Shown piece by piece: positions 9,890 to 18,435 of a stretch of 64,000 bases of DNA (the stretch's first letter is position 1; every line of letters begins with the position of its first letter). Made by a program: the position numbers and the translations under genes. Source of the DNA: Leifsonia xyli (lineage in GTDB: Bacteria; Actinomycetota; Actinomycetes; Actinomycetales; Microbacteriaceae); the NCBI GenBank assembly GCA_001647635.1, contig CP014761.1, forward strand, positions 3,100,001 through 3,164,000, in the 5' to 3' direction. The notes under the pieces were generated by a model, which was not told where the DNA came from, ran no database searches, and was given only the letters and a program-made list of their open reading frames with translations.

Positions 9890-11023
9890 ATGGCCAACCA
9901 GAATCGACGCGGCATCCCGATGCCCTTCGTGACGCGCACCCGCCGGGTCGAGCCTCCGTCTCCCCGGGTGGTGCAGGCGCCGCAGGAGCCCGCACCCGGG
10001 CGCCGCAGCATGGTCGACAGCGCGATCTACGCGAACGGCGTGCGCGTCGCGTCGCCGACGACGCTGGCAGAGACGTACGCCGCGCTCGACCGGACTCCCG
10101 GTGGCGTCGCGTGGATCGGCCTCTACCGGCCGACCGAGCAGGAGCTGATGTCGCTGTCGGAGGAGTTCGAGCTCCACCCGCTGGCCATCGAGGACGCCAT
10201 CGTCGCCCATCAGCGCCCGAAGCTGGAGCGGTACGACACCGTGCTGTTCGTCGTGCTCAAGGCGGCCAACTACCTCGACGTGCCCGAGGAAGTCGACTTC
10301 GGCGAGCTGCACCTCTTCGTCGGCCCCAACTTCGTCATCACGGTCCGACACAGCGAGTCGCCCGACCTCTCGCATGTCCGGCAGCGGATGGAGGGCGAGC
10401 CCGAGCTGCTCGCGCTCGGTCCGCAGGCCATCCTCTACGCGATCATCGATGCGGTGGTGGATGCGTACAGCCCGGTCGTCGCCGGTCTCGCCAACGACAT
10501 CGACGAGATCGAGACGCAGGTGTTCGGCGGGGACGCGCTGGTCTCCCGACGCATCTACGAGTTGTCGCGCGAGGTGATCGACTTCCAGCGGGCGACGCAT
10601 CCGCTCTCCGCCGTGATGCTCGCGCTCGAGCGCGGCTCCGCGAAGTACGGCGTCACCCAGGAGCTGGAGCGCCGCCTGCGCGACGTCGCCGACCACCTCA
10701 CGCAGGTGAACGAGCGCGTCGACGGGTTCCGCTACCTGCTGCGCGACATCCTGACCGTCAACTCCACGCTCGTCTCCGAACGCCAGAACGAGGAGATGAC
10801 GCGGCTGGCGCACTCCAGCAACCGGCAGGGAGAAGAGGTCAAGAAGATCTCGTCGTGGGCGGCCATCCTGTTCGCGCCGACGCTGATCGCCGGCATCTAC
10901 GGAATGAACTTCACCCACATGCCCGAGCTCGAGTGGCCGCTCGGGTACCCGCTGGCGGTGATCGCGATGGTCGGGTTGAGCGGCCTGCTGTACGGCATCT
11001 TCAAGAAGCGCGGCTGGCTCTGA
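9890..11023 (+). CDS. corA: magnesium/cobalt transporter CorA family
   Basis: 377 residues, the usual CorA size. A large cytoplasmic alpha/beta funnel (to about residue 310) is followed by two C-terminal membrane helices; the first ends in the YGMNF signature that forms the ion-selectivity ring, followed by the short loop MPELEWPLGYP. It is a pentameric channel for Mg2+ influx. GGAGGTGA before the ATG is a strong ribosome-binding site. A -10-like TACAGT (9815-9820) sits at the very end of the preceding gene, giving an own leader of about 60 bases. No Mg riboswitch is apparent. Confidence 0.95.
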   Translation: MANQNRRGIPMPFVTRTRRVEPPSPRVVQAPQEPAPGRRSMVDSAIYANGVRVASPTTLAETYAALDRTPGGVAWIGLYRPTEQELMSLSEEFELHPLAIEDAIVAHQRPKLERYDTVLFVVLKAANYLDVPEEVDFGELHLFVGPNFVITVRHSESPDLSHVRQRMEGEPELLALGPQAILYAIIDAVVDAYSPVVAGLANDIDEIETQVFGGDALVSRRIYELSREVIDFQRATHPLSAVMLALERGSAKYGVTQELERRLRDVADHLTQVNERVDGFRYLLRDILTVNSTLVSERQNEEMTRLAHSSNRQGEEVKKISSWAAILFAPTLIAGIYGMNFTHMPELEWPLGYPLAVIAMVGLSGLLYGIFKKRGWL

Positions 11024-11080
11024 TCCACCCCTCCCCGAACGGGTGACAGTGTGCTCGAATGAGCGCGTGCCAATCGCGTG

Positions 11081-11095
11081 AGCGTTTGTAACGCT
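11081..11095. promoter_or_regulatory. inverted repeat upstream of the nucleoside importer (possible LacI-type operator)
   Basis: AGCGTT-TGT-AACGCT is a perfect 6-bp repeat around 3 bases. Its CG-containing half-sites resemble LacI-family operators. It lies about 110 bases before the binding-protein gene. The surrounding 11024-11204 holds no gene; a -10-like TAACGT follows at about 11144, and a second weak repeat (AAGCCTG/CAGGCTT) lies in the leader. Regulator not known. Confidence 0.45.
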
Positions 11096-11204
11096 TGCAT
11101 GAAGAAGCCGGATTTTCGAACGGAGCGGTTCGTCACATTCGGTAACGTGAACCGCACAAGCCTGCGAGCACCCGCACAGGCTTACGCATCTTGGAGGAAC
11201 AACC

Positions 11205-12284
11205 TTGTCAATCACAGCCCGAAAGGCCGGTCTCCTCGGCCTCGCGGCGGTCGGCGTCATGTCGCTGCTCGCCGCCTGCTCGGCTGCTCCGTCGGACAAC
11301 TCGACCGGTGCCGCGAAGAGCGACTTCCTGCCCTGCATGGTCTCCGACTCCGGTGGATTCGACGACCACTCGTTCAACCAGCTCGGCTACGAGGGTCTGC
11401 AGCAGGCCGCGAAGTCGCTCAACGTCACGCCGAAGTCGGCCGAGTCGAAGAGCGAGAACGACTTCGCCCCGAACATCCAGAGCATGGTCGACGCGAACTG
11501 CAACCTCGTCGTCACCGTCGGCTTCCTGCTGAAGGACGCCACCGAGAAGGCCGCGAAGGCCAACCCCGACGTGAACTTCGCGATCATCGACGACAACGAG
11601 ATCCAGGCGAAGAACGTCAAGCCGATCATCTTCGACACCGCCCAGGCCGCGTTCCTCGCGGGTTACGCGGCGGCGAGCTACTCGAAGACCGGCATCGTCG
11701 GCACCTTCGGCGGCATGCAGATCCCGACCGTCACCATCTTCATGGACGGCTTCGCCGACGGCGTGAAGTACTTCAACGACCAGAAGGGCAAGTCGGTCAA
11801 GGTCGTCGGCTGGGACGTCGACAAGCAGAACGGCTCCTTCACCGGCGGCTTCGACGCCAACGAGACCGCGAAGAACACGGCTCAGGGCATCCTCGACCAG
11901 AACGCCGACGTCATCATGCCGGTCGGCGGCCCGATCTACCAGTCGGCCGCGCAGGCGATCAAGGACTCCGGCAAGCCGATCGCGATGATCGGTGTCGACG
12001 CCGACGTCTACGAGTCCGACCCGACCGTGAAGGACCTGCTCCTCACCTCGGTCATGAAGGGCATGAAGCCGGCGACCAACGACGTCGTCACCCAGGCCGC
12101 CAAGGGCAAGTTCGACAGCACCCCGTACGTGGGCACGCTGAAGAACGACGGTGTCGGCATCGCGCCGTTCCACGACTTCGAGTCGAAGGTCGACTCGGGT
12201 CTGCAGGGTGAGCTAGACAAGATCAAGGCCGGCATCATCGACGGCTCGATCAAGGTCACCTCGCCTTCGTCGCCGAAGCAGTAA
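11205..12284 (+). CDS. BMP-family nucleoside-binding lipoprotein (ABC importer)
   Basis: Solute-binding protein of the PnrA/Med (BMP) family, 359 residues. The N-terminus RKAGLLGLAAVGVMSLLAAC is a lipoprotein signal with lipobox LLAAC, so it is tethered to the outer face of the membrane. VSDSGGFDDHSFNQLGYEGL is the family ligand motif with the Asp and Asn that stack and bind purine nucleosides. Translation starts at a TTG preceded by GGAGGA at the right distance; no better ATG precedes the signal peptide. It heads the importer operon, and a hairpin after it probably keeps its expression above the ATPase and permeases. Confidence 0.93.
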   Translation: MSITARKAGLLGLAAVGVMSLLAACSAAPSDNSTGAAKSDFLPCMVSDSGGFDDHSFNQLGYEGLQQAAKSLNVTPKSAESKSENDFAPNIQSMVDANCNLVVTVGFLLKDATEKAAKANPDVNFAIIDDNEIQAKNVKPIIFDTAQAAFLAGYAAASYSKTGIVGTFGGMQIPTVTIFMDGFADGVKYFNDQKGKSVKVVGWDVDKQNGSFTGGFDANETAKNTAQGILDQNADVIMPVGGPIYQSAAQAIKDSGKPIAMIGVDADVYESDPTVKDLLLTSVMKGMKPATNDVVTQAAKGKFDSTPYVGTLKNDGVGIAPFHDFESKVDSGLQGELDKIKAGIIDGSIKVTSPSSPKQ

Positions 12285-12305
12285 TCAGCGACAGAACGCT
12301 CGACG

Positions 12306-12331
12306 GGGAGGTCAGCCACGGCTGGCCTCCC
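12306..12331 (+). terminator. intergenic hairpin after the binding-protein gene
   Basis: A 12-bp inverted repeat (12306-12317 with 12320-12331, one G-U pair, 2-base loop) follows the stop by 22 bases. It has only a weak T run. Such hairpins often cause partial termination after highly expressed binding proteins. The rest of 12332-12477 holds a possible -10 box TATCGT near 12396 but no gene. Confidence 0.6.
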
Positions 12332-12477
12332 TGTTGCGTTCCGCTCTTGTCATCGCTGCTCATCTGCGCACACACTGACAAATGTGCAAGCAGGTATCGT
12401 GAAGAGGCGCGTCGAGGCCACCAGCCGTTCCGCGCTGTCTTCGCTCACGGGCGAGTAGAGAAGGAAACCCACCCGAA

Positions 12478-13998
12478 ATGAAGCTCGAACTCCGCGGCAT
12501 CACCAAACGGTTCGGTGCCCTGGTCGCGAACGACCACATCGACCTCACCGTAGAACCCGGCGAGATCCACTGTCTGCTCGGCGAGAACGGCGCAGGCAAG
12601 TCCACTCTGATGAACGTGCTCTACGGCTTCTATCAGGCCGACGAGGGCGAGATCCTGCTGGACGACGTCGTCCAGCACTTCTCCGGCCCCGGCGACGCCA
12701 TGAAGGCCGGCATCGGCATGGTCCACCAGCACTTCATGCTCATCCCCGTCTTCACCGTCGCCGAGAACGTCATGCTCGGCCACGAGCAGACGAAGTTCGG
12801 CGGTCGTCTCGACCTCAATGCCGCTCGCGCGAAGGTGCGCGAGATCTCGGCGCGGTTCGGCTTCGACGTCGACCCGGACGCGCTGGTCGAAGACCTGCCG
12901 GTCGGTGTCCAGCAGCGGGTCGAGATCATCAAGGCGCTGTCGCAGGATGCCAAGGTCCTCGTCTTCGACGAGCCGACCGCCGTGCTGACCCCGCAGGAGA
13001 CCGACGAGCTGATGGCGATCATGCGCCAGCTCAAGGAGCAGGGCACGGCGATCATCTTCATCACGCACAAGCTCCGCGAGGTGCGCGAGGTCGCCGACCG
13101 CATCACCGTCATCCGCCTCGGCAAGGTGATCGGCGAGGCCGAGCCCACCGCGACCAACGCCGAGATGGCGTCGATGATGGTCGGTCGCGCGGTGTCGCTG
13201 ACCGTCTCGAAGGAGCCGGCGACGCCCGGCGGCCCGGCGCTCGTGGTCAAGGACCTGTCGGTGATCGACCAGATCGGCCAGATCGTCGTCAACAACGTGA
13301 GCTTCGAGGTCCGCGCGGGAGAGATCCTCGCGATCGCGGGGGTGCAGGGCAACGGGCAGACCGAGCTGACCGAGGCGATCATCGGCCTCCAGCCGCGTGT
13401 CCAGGGCGAGATCCTGCTCGACGGCACGCCCATCCAGGGTCACAGCGTCCGCAAGGTGCTCGACGCCGGCGTCGGCTTCGTGCCGGAGGACCGCAACGAG
13501 GACGGCCTGGTCGGCGAGTTCACCATCCAGGAGAACCTGATGCTCGACCGCTCGACCGGCGATCCCTTCGTCAAGGGCGGCAACATCCAGTTCTCCTATC
13601 TCAAGGACTTCGCCGAGGAGAAGGTGCGCGAGTTCGACGTGCGCACCCAGTCCATCGACACCAAGGTAGGCCGGCTGTCGGGCGGAAACGCGCAGAAGGT
13701 CGTCCTCGCCCGCGAGCTCAGCCGCGAGCTGCGGCTGTTCGTCGCGGCGCAGCCCACCCGCGGCCTCGACGTCGGATCGATCGAGTTCGTCCACAAGCGC
13801 ATCGTCGAGACCCGGGATGCGGGCGTGCCCGTCATCGTCGTCTCGACCGAGCTCGACGAGGTCGCCGCGCTCGCGGACCGCATCGCCGTGATGTACCGCG
13901 GCGGCATCGTAGGAATCGTGCCGGGGAACACGTCTCGCGACGTCCTCGGCCTCATGATGGCCGGCGAGACGCCGGAGCAGGCAGGAGCAGCAGCATGA
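12478..13998 (+). CDS. nucleoside ABC importer, duplicated ATP-binding protein
   Basis: 506 residues with two fused ABC domains, as in sugar and NupO-type nucleoside importers. Domain one has Walker A GENGAGKST, Q-loop HQHFML, signature LPVGVQQRVEI and Walker B VLVFDEPTAVL. Domain two has a degenerate Walker A GVQGNGQTEL, signature LSGGNAQKVV and AAQPTRGLD, where the usual catalytic Glu of Walker B is replaced, so only the first site is fully catalytic; this asymmetry is common in the family. The stop overlaps the next permease start (ATGA). Confidence 0.94.
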   Translation: MKLELRGITKRFGALVANDHIDLTVEPGEIHCLLGENGAGKSTLMNVLYGFYQADEGEILLDDVVQHFSGPGDAMKAGIGMVHQHFMLIPVFTVAENVMLGHEQTKFGGRLDLNAARAKVREISARFGFDVDPDALVEDLPVGVQQRVEIIKALSQDAKVLVFDEPTAVLTPQETDELMAIMRQLKEQGTAIIFITHKLREVREVADRITVIRLGKVIGEAEPTATNAEMASMMVGRAVSLTVSKEPATPGGPALVVKDLSVIDQIGQIVVNNVSFEVRAGEILAIAGVQGNGQTELTEAIIGLQPRVQGEILLDGTPIQGHSVRKVLDAGVGFVPEDRNEDGLVGEFTIQENLMLDRSTGDPFVKGGNIQFSYLKDFAEEKVREFDVRTQSIDTKVGRLSGGNAQKVVLARELSRELRLFVAAQPTRGLDVGSIEFVHKRIVETRDAGVPVIVVSTELDEVAALADRIAVMYRGGIVGIVPGNTSRDVLGLMMAGETPEQAGAAA

Positions 13999-15281
13999 CC
14001 GGGACCGACACGGCGCCGGCCCAGCCCGTGAACCCGCAGACGCCGGCCCCCGCGCCCGCCGGCGACAAGGACGACTCGCGCTGGAACCAGGCGATCCGCG
14101 ACATCATGGGCGGCCCGGTGATCATCTCGATCCTGGCCGTCGTGCTGGCGCTGATCGTCGGCGCGATCCTCATCGCGATCACCGACCCCGGTGTGCAGCG
14201 CGCAGCCGGATACTTCTTCGCCCGCCCGGGCGACACGTTCTCGGCGATCTGGACCTCGGTGTCGAACGCCTACGTCTCGATGTTCCAGGGCGCGATCTAC
14301 AACTTCCGCCGCCCGTCGTTCGCGGCCGGCATCCGTCCGCTGACCGAGACGCTGACGTTCGCCACCCCGCTGATCGTCAGCGGCCTCGGTGTCGCGCTGG
14401 CGTTCCGCGTCGGCCTGTTCAACATCGGTGCGCAGGGCCAGATCCTCATCGCCGCGGCGGCGTCCGCGTGGGTCGGGTTCTCGTTCAACCTGCCGCCCGT
14501 GATCCACCTGGTGCTCGCGGTCGTCGCGGGCATCGTCGGCGGCGCGATCTGGGCCGGTATCGTCGGAGCGCTGAAGGCGCGGACCGGTGCCCACGAGGTG
14601 ATCGTCACGATCATGCTCAACTACATCGCGTTCTATCTGATCGCCTACATGCTGCGCACCCAGGGACTGCTCCAGGCGCCGGGCTCGAACAACCCGAAGG
14701 CGCCGGCGGTCAAGGCGAATGCGATCTTCCCGCCGCTGTTCGGCGAGCAGTACAACCTGACCTGGGCGTTCGTCGTCGTCATCGCCGCGACCGTCTTCGT
14801 CTGGTGGCTGATCAACCGCTCCAGCCTCGGCTTCCGCTTCCGCGCCGTCGGCGAGAACCCGAATGCAGCACGGGTCGCGGGTATCAACGTCAAGAACATC
14901 TACCTGTACGCGATGCTCATCGCCGGTGGCCTCGTCGGCATCGCCGGCGCCAGCCAGGCGCTCGGTGTGTTCCCGCAAGGCATCAGCTCGGGCGTGGATG
15001 CGGGCATCGGCTTCGACGCCATCACCGTCGCCCTGCTGGGCCGGTCGCGGCCGTGGGGCGTGTTCATCGCCGGTCTGCTGTTCGGTGCGCTCAAGGCCGG
15101 CGGCTACACCATCCAGGCCGCCAACGACATCCCGATCGACATCATCCTCATCCTGCAGTCGCTGATCGTGCTGTTCGTCGCGGCGCCGCCGCTGGTGCGC
15201 GCGATCTTCCGTCTCCCGACCCCGGGGAGCGCGCCCCGGAGACCGCGTCCCATCGTCACGAAGGAGGTGGAGGCCAAGTGA
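13995..15281 (+). CDS. nucleoside ABC importer permease 1 (NupP-like)
   Basis: 428 residues of the BPD_transp_2 family. After a Pro/Ala-rich cytoplasmic N-terminus of about 45 residues come some ten membrane helices. GLFNIGAQGQI is the diagnostic motif of this permease class, and GENPNAARVAGINVKN is the coupling-helix (EAA-like) loop that contacts the ATPase. Overlaps of 4 bases at both ends (ATGA and GTGA) show tight translational coupling with the ATPase and the second permease. Confidence 0.94.
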   Translation: MTGTDTAPAQPVNPQTPAPAPAGDKDDSRWNQAIRDIMGGPVIISILAVVLALIVGAILIAITDPGVQRAAGYFFARPGDTFSAIWTSVSNAYVSMFQGAIYNFRRPSFAAGIRPLTETLTFATPLIVSGLGVALAFRVGLFNIGAQGQILIAAAASAWVGFSFNLPPVIHLVLAVVAGIVGGAIWAGIVGALKARTGAHEVIVTIMLNYIAFYLIAYMLRTQGLLQAPGSNNPKAPAVKANAIFPPLFGEQYNLTWAFVVVIAATVFVWWLINRSSLGFRFRAVGENPNAARVAGINVKNIYLYAMLIAGGLVGIAGASQALGVFPQGISSGVDAGIGFDAITVALLGRSRPWGVFIAGLLFGALKAGGYTIQAANDIPIDIILILQSLIVLFVAAPPLVRAIFRLPTPGSAPRRPRPIVTKEVEAK

Positions 15282-16567
15282 GCACCACCGCCCCCGTCGT
15301 CCCCGACTCCTCGCCGATCGTCCTCGAGAAGGCGGAGATCCGCTCCTGGAAGGCGCCGATCGCGCTCGCGGTCTTCGTCGTGATCAGCCTGGTGCTGTTC
15401 TTCGGCTTCGCCCGTCACGGCCAGAGCACCTTCCGGTTCTCCGAGAAGTCGGACGCGATCCGGATCGCCAACCTCACCGTCGACACGTTCGCGACCACCG
15501 TGATCGTCACGATCCTGCTCGTCATCCTGACGGCGCTGAGCGCCTGGTACTCGTACCGCGCGCAGAAGACGCCGATCTGGCTGGTCATCGTCTTCGCCCT
15601 GCTGTTCATGTTCGGCTTCCTCGCCTGGGCCGGATCGGGCGAGCTGCCCGTCCCGGTCACCGGCCTGCTGCTCGGAACGATCAGCCTCTCGGTGCCGCTC
15701 GTCTTCGGCGCCCTGGGCGGTGTGATCTCCGAGCGCGGCGGCGTGGTCAACGTCGCCATCGAGGGTCAGCTCCTCGCCGGCGCCTTCGTCTCGGCCATGA
15801 CCGCGACGCTCACCGGCAGCTGGGTGGTCGGCCTGCTGGCCGCGCTCGTCGCGGGCGTGCTCGTCTCGTTCGTGCTCGCCGCCTTCTCGATCAAGTACCT
15901 GGTCGACCAGGTCATCGTCGGCGTCGTGCTGAACGTGCTCGTCACCGGCCTCACGAGCTTCCTGTACTCCCAGGTGCTCGCGGGCAACCCGCAGCTGCTC
16001 AACCACCCGCCGCGCCTGCCGGAGTGGCCGATCCCGGTGCTCAGCGAGATCCCGATCATCGGCCCGGTGCTGTTCCGCCAGACGATCATCGAGTACCTCA
16101 TGTACATCGCGGTCTTCGCCGTGTGGTTCGGCCTCTTCAAGACCCGCTGGGGCCTCCGCCTCCGCTCGGTCGGCGAGCACCCGGAGGCCGCGGACACCGT
16201 GGGCATCAACGTCAACAGCACGAGGTTCTGGAACGTCTCGCTCGCGGGCGCCGTGGCCGGCCTCGGCGGCGCGTACTTCACGCTGGGCTCGGTGGGCGCG
16301 TTCTCGAAGGAGATGACCGCAGGCCAGGGCTTCATCGCCCTCGCGGCCGTCATCTTCGGACGCTGGGACCCGATCCGTGCGACCCTCGCGGCCCTGCTGT
16401 TCGGCTTCGCGTCGAACCTGCAGAACGTGCTCGGCATCATCGGCTCGCCGGTCCCGAGCGAGTTCATGCTGATGCTGCCCTACGTCGTCACGATCTTCGC
16501 GGTCGCCGGCCTCGTCGGCCTTTCGCGGGCCCCGGCCGCCGACGGAAAGCCGTACATCAAATCATGA
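15278..16567 (+). CDS. nucleoside ABC importer permease 2 (NupQ-like)
   Basis: 429 residues from the GTG at 15278 behind a GGAGGTGG site. Helices begin near residue 25, with an extended N-terminal region of about five extra hydrophobic segments before the core BPD_transp_2 fold. RGGVVNVAIEGQLL is the conserved permease motif and GEHPEAADTVGINVNS the coupling loop. It forms the heterodimeric channel with the preceding permease. It overlaps cdd by 4 bases, linking uptake directly to cytidine deamination. Confidence 0.93.
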   Translation: MSTTAPVVPDSSPIVLEKAEIRSWKAPIALAVFVVISLVLFFGFARHGQSTFRFSEKSDAIRIANLTVDTFATTVIVTILLVILTALSAWYSYRAQKTPIWLVIVFALLFMFGFLAWAGSGELPVPVTGLLLGTISLSVPLVFGALGGVISERGGVVNVAIEGQLLAGAFVSAMTATLTGSWVVGLLAALVAGVLVSFVLAAFSIKYLVDQVIVGVVLNVLVTGLTSFLYSQVLAGNPQLLNHPPRLPEWPIPVLSEIPIIGPVLFRQTIIEYLMYIAVFAVWFGLFKTRWGLRLRSVGEHPEAADTVGINVNSTRFWNVSLAGAVAGLGGAYFTLGSVGAFSKEMTAGQGFIALAAVIFGRWDPIRATLAALLFGFASNLQNVLGIIGSPVPSEFMLMLPYVVTIFAVAGLVGLSRAPAADGKPYIKS

Positions 16568-16998
16568 CCGACCTCCCGAACGCCGACTCCATCGACTGGG
16601 AGGCCCTGCGCGCCGCCGCGACCGACGCGATGCACCGCGCCTACGCCCCCTACTCGAACTTCCCGGTGGGAGCGGCCGCGCTCGTCGACGACGGACGCAT
16701 CGTCAGCGGCTGCAACGTCGAGAACGCCAGCTACGGCGTGACGCTCTGTGCGGAATGCGGACTCGTGTCGTCGCTCGCGATGACCGGCGGCGGCCACCTC
16801 GTCGCCTTCACCTGCGTCGACGGCGACGGCGCGACGCTCATGCCGTGCGGCCGCTGCCGACAGCTGCTCTACGAGCACTCGGCCGAGGGGATGCTGCTGG
16901 AGACCGTCTCCGGCATCCGGACCATCGACCAGGTGCTGCCCGACGCGTTCGGGCCGCGCCAGCTCGCCGCCTACGCGGCCGAGCACGAGAACGACTGA
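16564..16998 (+). CDS. cdd: cytidine deaminase
   Basis: 144-residue homotetrameric type. Zinc is bound by the Cys of TLCAECG and the pair in PCGRCRQLL; the Glu of the first motif is the proton shuttle. YAPYSNFPVGAA and GCNVENASYG bind the nucleoside. It converts (deoxy)cytidine to (deoxy)uridine for the phosphorylase encoded next. The ATG at 16564 overlaps the permease stop. The C-terminal tail EHEND is slightly longer than in the Bacillus enzyme. Confidence 0.95.
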   Translation: MTDLPNADSIDWEALRAAATDAMHRAYAPYSNFPVGAAALVDDGRIVSGCNVENASYGVTLCAECGLVSSLAMTGGGHLVAFTCVDGDGATLMPCGRCRQLLYEHSAEGMLLETVSGIRTIDQVLPDAFGPRQLAAYAAEHEND

Positions 16999-17012
16999 AC
17001 AGGAACACCTTC

Positions 17013-18320
17013 GTGAGCGACCTTGCAGGAGAGGTCGAGGCGTTCGACGCCGTCGACCTGATCAGGACCAAGCGCGACCGCGGCGAGCTCAGCACCGCCG
17101 AGATCGACTGGCTGGTGGACGCGTACACGCGCGGCTACGTCGGCGATGAGCAGATGTCGGCGATGACCATGGCGATCTTCCTCAACGGGATGACGCGCCG
17201 TGAGATCAAGGACCTCACGCTCGCGATGATCGCGTCGGGCGAGCGGATGGACTTCTCCGGCCTCGGCAAGCCGACCGCCGACAAGCACTCCACCGGCGGC
17301 GTGGGCGACAAGATCACCCTGCCGCTGATGCCGCTGGTCGCGACCTTCGGCGTCGCGGTGCCGCAGCTCTCCGGCCGCGGACTCGGCCACACCGGCGGCA
17401 CGCTGGACAAGCTGGAGAGCATCCCGGGCTGGCGCGCGAGCCTCAGCAACGCGGAGATGTTCGCCCAGCTCCAGAACGAGGGCGGCGTCATCTGCGCCGC
17501 CGGTTCGGGCCTGGCGCCGGCGGACGGCAAGCTCTACGCGCTGCGCGACATCACAGGGACGGTCGAGGCCATCCCGCTGATCGCATCCTCGATCATGTCG
17601 AAGAAGATCGCCGAGGGGACGAGCGCGCTCGTCCTCGACGTGAAGTTCGGCTCGGGCGCGTTCCTCAAGGACATCGAGCGGTCCCGCGAGCTCGCCCGCA
17701 CGATGGTCGAGCTGGGCCGGGACGCGGGGGTCGCCACCTCCGCGCTGCTGACGGACATGAACGTCCCCCTGGGCCTCACCATCGGCAATGCGAACGAGGT
17801 CCGTGAGTCGGTCGAGGTCCTCGCCGGCGGGGGGCCGGCCGACATCGTCGAGCTGACCGTCGCGCTGGCACGCGAGATGCTGACTCTCGCCGGACGTCCG
17901 GACGAGGACGTCGAGGCGGCGCTCAAGGATGGCCGCGCGATGGACAAGTGGCGCGAGGTCATCCGAGCGCAGGGCGGCGACCCCGACGCCCCGCTGCCGG
18001 TCGCCACGGACACGCACACGGTCGTGGCGGACGAGGACGGCATCCTGGTCGAGCAGCAGGCCCTGCCGTTCGGCATCGCCGCGTGGCGCCTCGGCGCCGG
18101 CCGCGCCCGCAAGCAGGACCCGGTGCAGCACGCAGCGGGCATCGACCTGCACGCGAAGCCCGGCGACACCGTCCGCAAGGGCCAGCCGCTGTTCACCCTC
18201 TCGGCCGACGAGCCCGCCCGCTTCGAGCGCGCGCTCGAGGCGCTGGAGGGCGCCTACCGCATCGCGCCGACGGGCACCGCGTTCGAGCGCGGCCCGCTGA
18301 TCGCCGACCGCATCGCCTAA
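17013..18320 (+). CDS. deoA: thymidine/pyrimidine-nucleoside phosphorylase
   Basis: Cleaves thymidine, deoxyuridine or uridine with phosphate to base and (deoxy)ribose-1-phosphate. The 435-residue protein has the family signature SGRGLGHTGGTLDKLESI, the phosphate-binding KHSTGGVGDK and a C-terminal biotinyl-like hammerhead domain (KPGDTVRKGQPLFTLS). The start is the GTG at 17013, 14 bases after the cdd stop; the preceding sequence ACAGGAAC is a weak ribosome-binding site. Thymidine versus broad pyrimidine specificity cannot be decided here. Confidence 0.95.
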   Translation: MSDLAGEVEAFDAVDLIRTKRDRGELSTAEIDWLVDAYTRGYVGDEQMSAMTMAIFLNGMTRREIKDLTLAMIASGERMDFSGLGKPTADKHSTGGVGDKITLPLMPLVATFGVAVPQLSGRGLGHTGGTLDKLESIPGWRASLSNAEMFAQLQNEGGVICAAGSGLAPADGKLYALRDITGTVEAIPLIASSIMSKKIAEGTSALVLDVKFGSGAFLKDIERSRELARTMVELGRDAGVATSALLTDMNVPLGLTIGNANEVRESVEVLAGGGPADIVELTVALAREMLTLAGRPDEDVEAALKDGRAMDKWREVIRAQGGDPDAPLPVATDTHTVVADEDGILVEQQALPFGIAAWRLGAGRARKQDPVQHAAGIDLHAKPGDTVRKGQPLFTLSADEPARFERALEALEGAYRIAPTGTAFERGPLIADRIA

Positions 18321-18339
18321 CCTTGTCCAACGCATCCCG

Positions 18340-18371
18340 TTAGTAAAGGTTAGGTCGCGATCCTTTACTAA
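18340..18371. promoter_or_regulatory. inverted repeat between deoA and add
   Basis: TTAGTAAAGG at 18340-18349 and its exact complement at 18362-18371 flank 12 bases. It is the only AT-rich stretch in the interval and lies about 50 bases before the add promoter box TAGGGT (18423-18428). It could be an operator for the salvage genes or the stem of a terminator for deoA; no T run follows, which favours the operator. Confidence 0.5.
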
Positions 18372-18435
18372 GGGGCCGCCGAGCGGGCGGGAAGGCGGCA
18401 GACGCCGCCCCGACCGCCCCGGTAGGGTTGAACTC

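Noticed and set aside
12306..12331. Possible purine riboswitch in front of the nucleoside ABC ATPase
   Set aside because: No three-stem purine aptamer or its conserved junction is visible; a simple hairpin explains the sequence.
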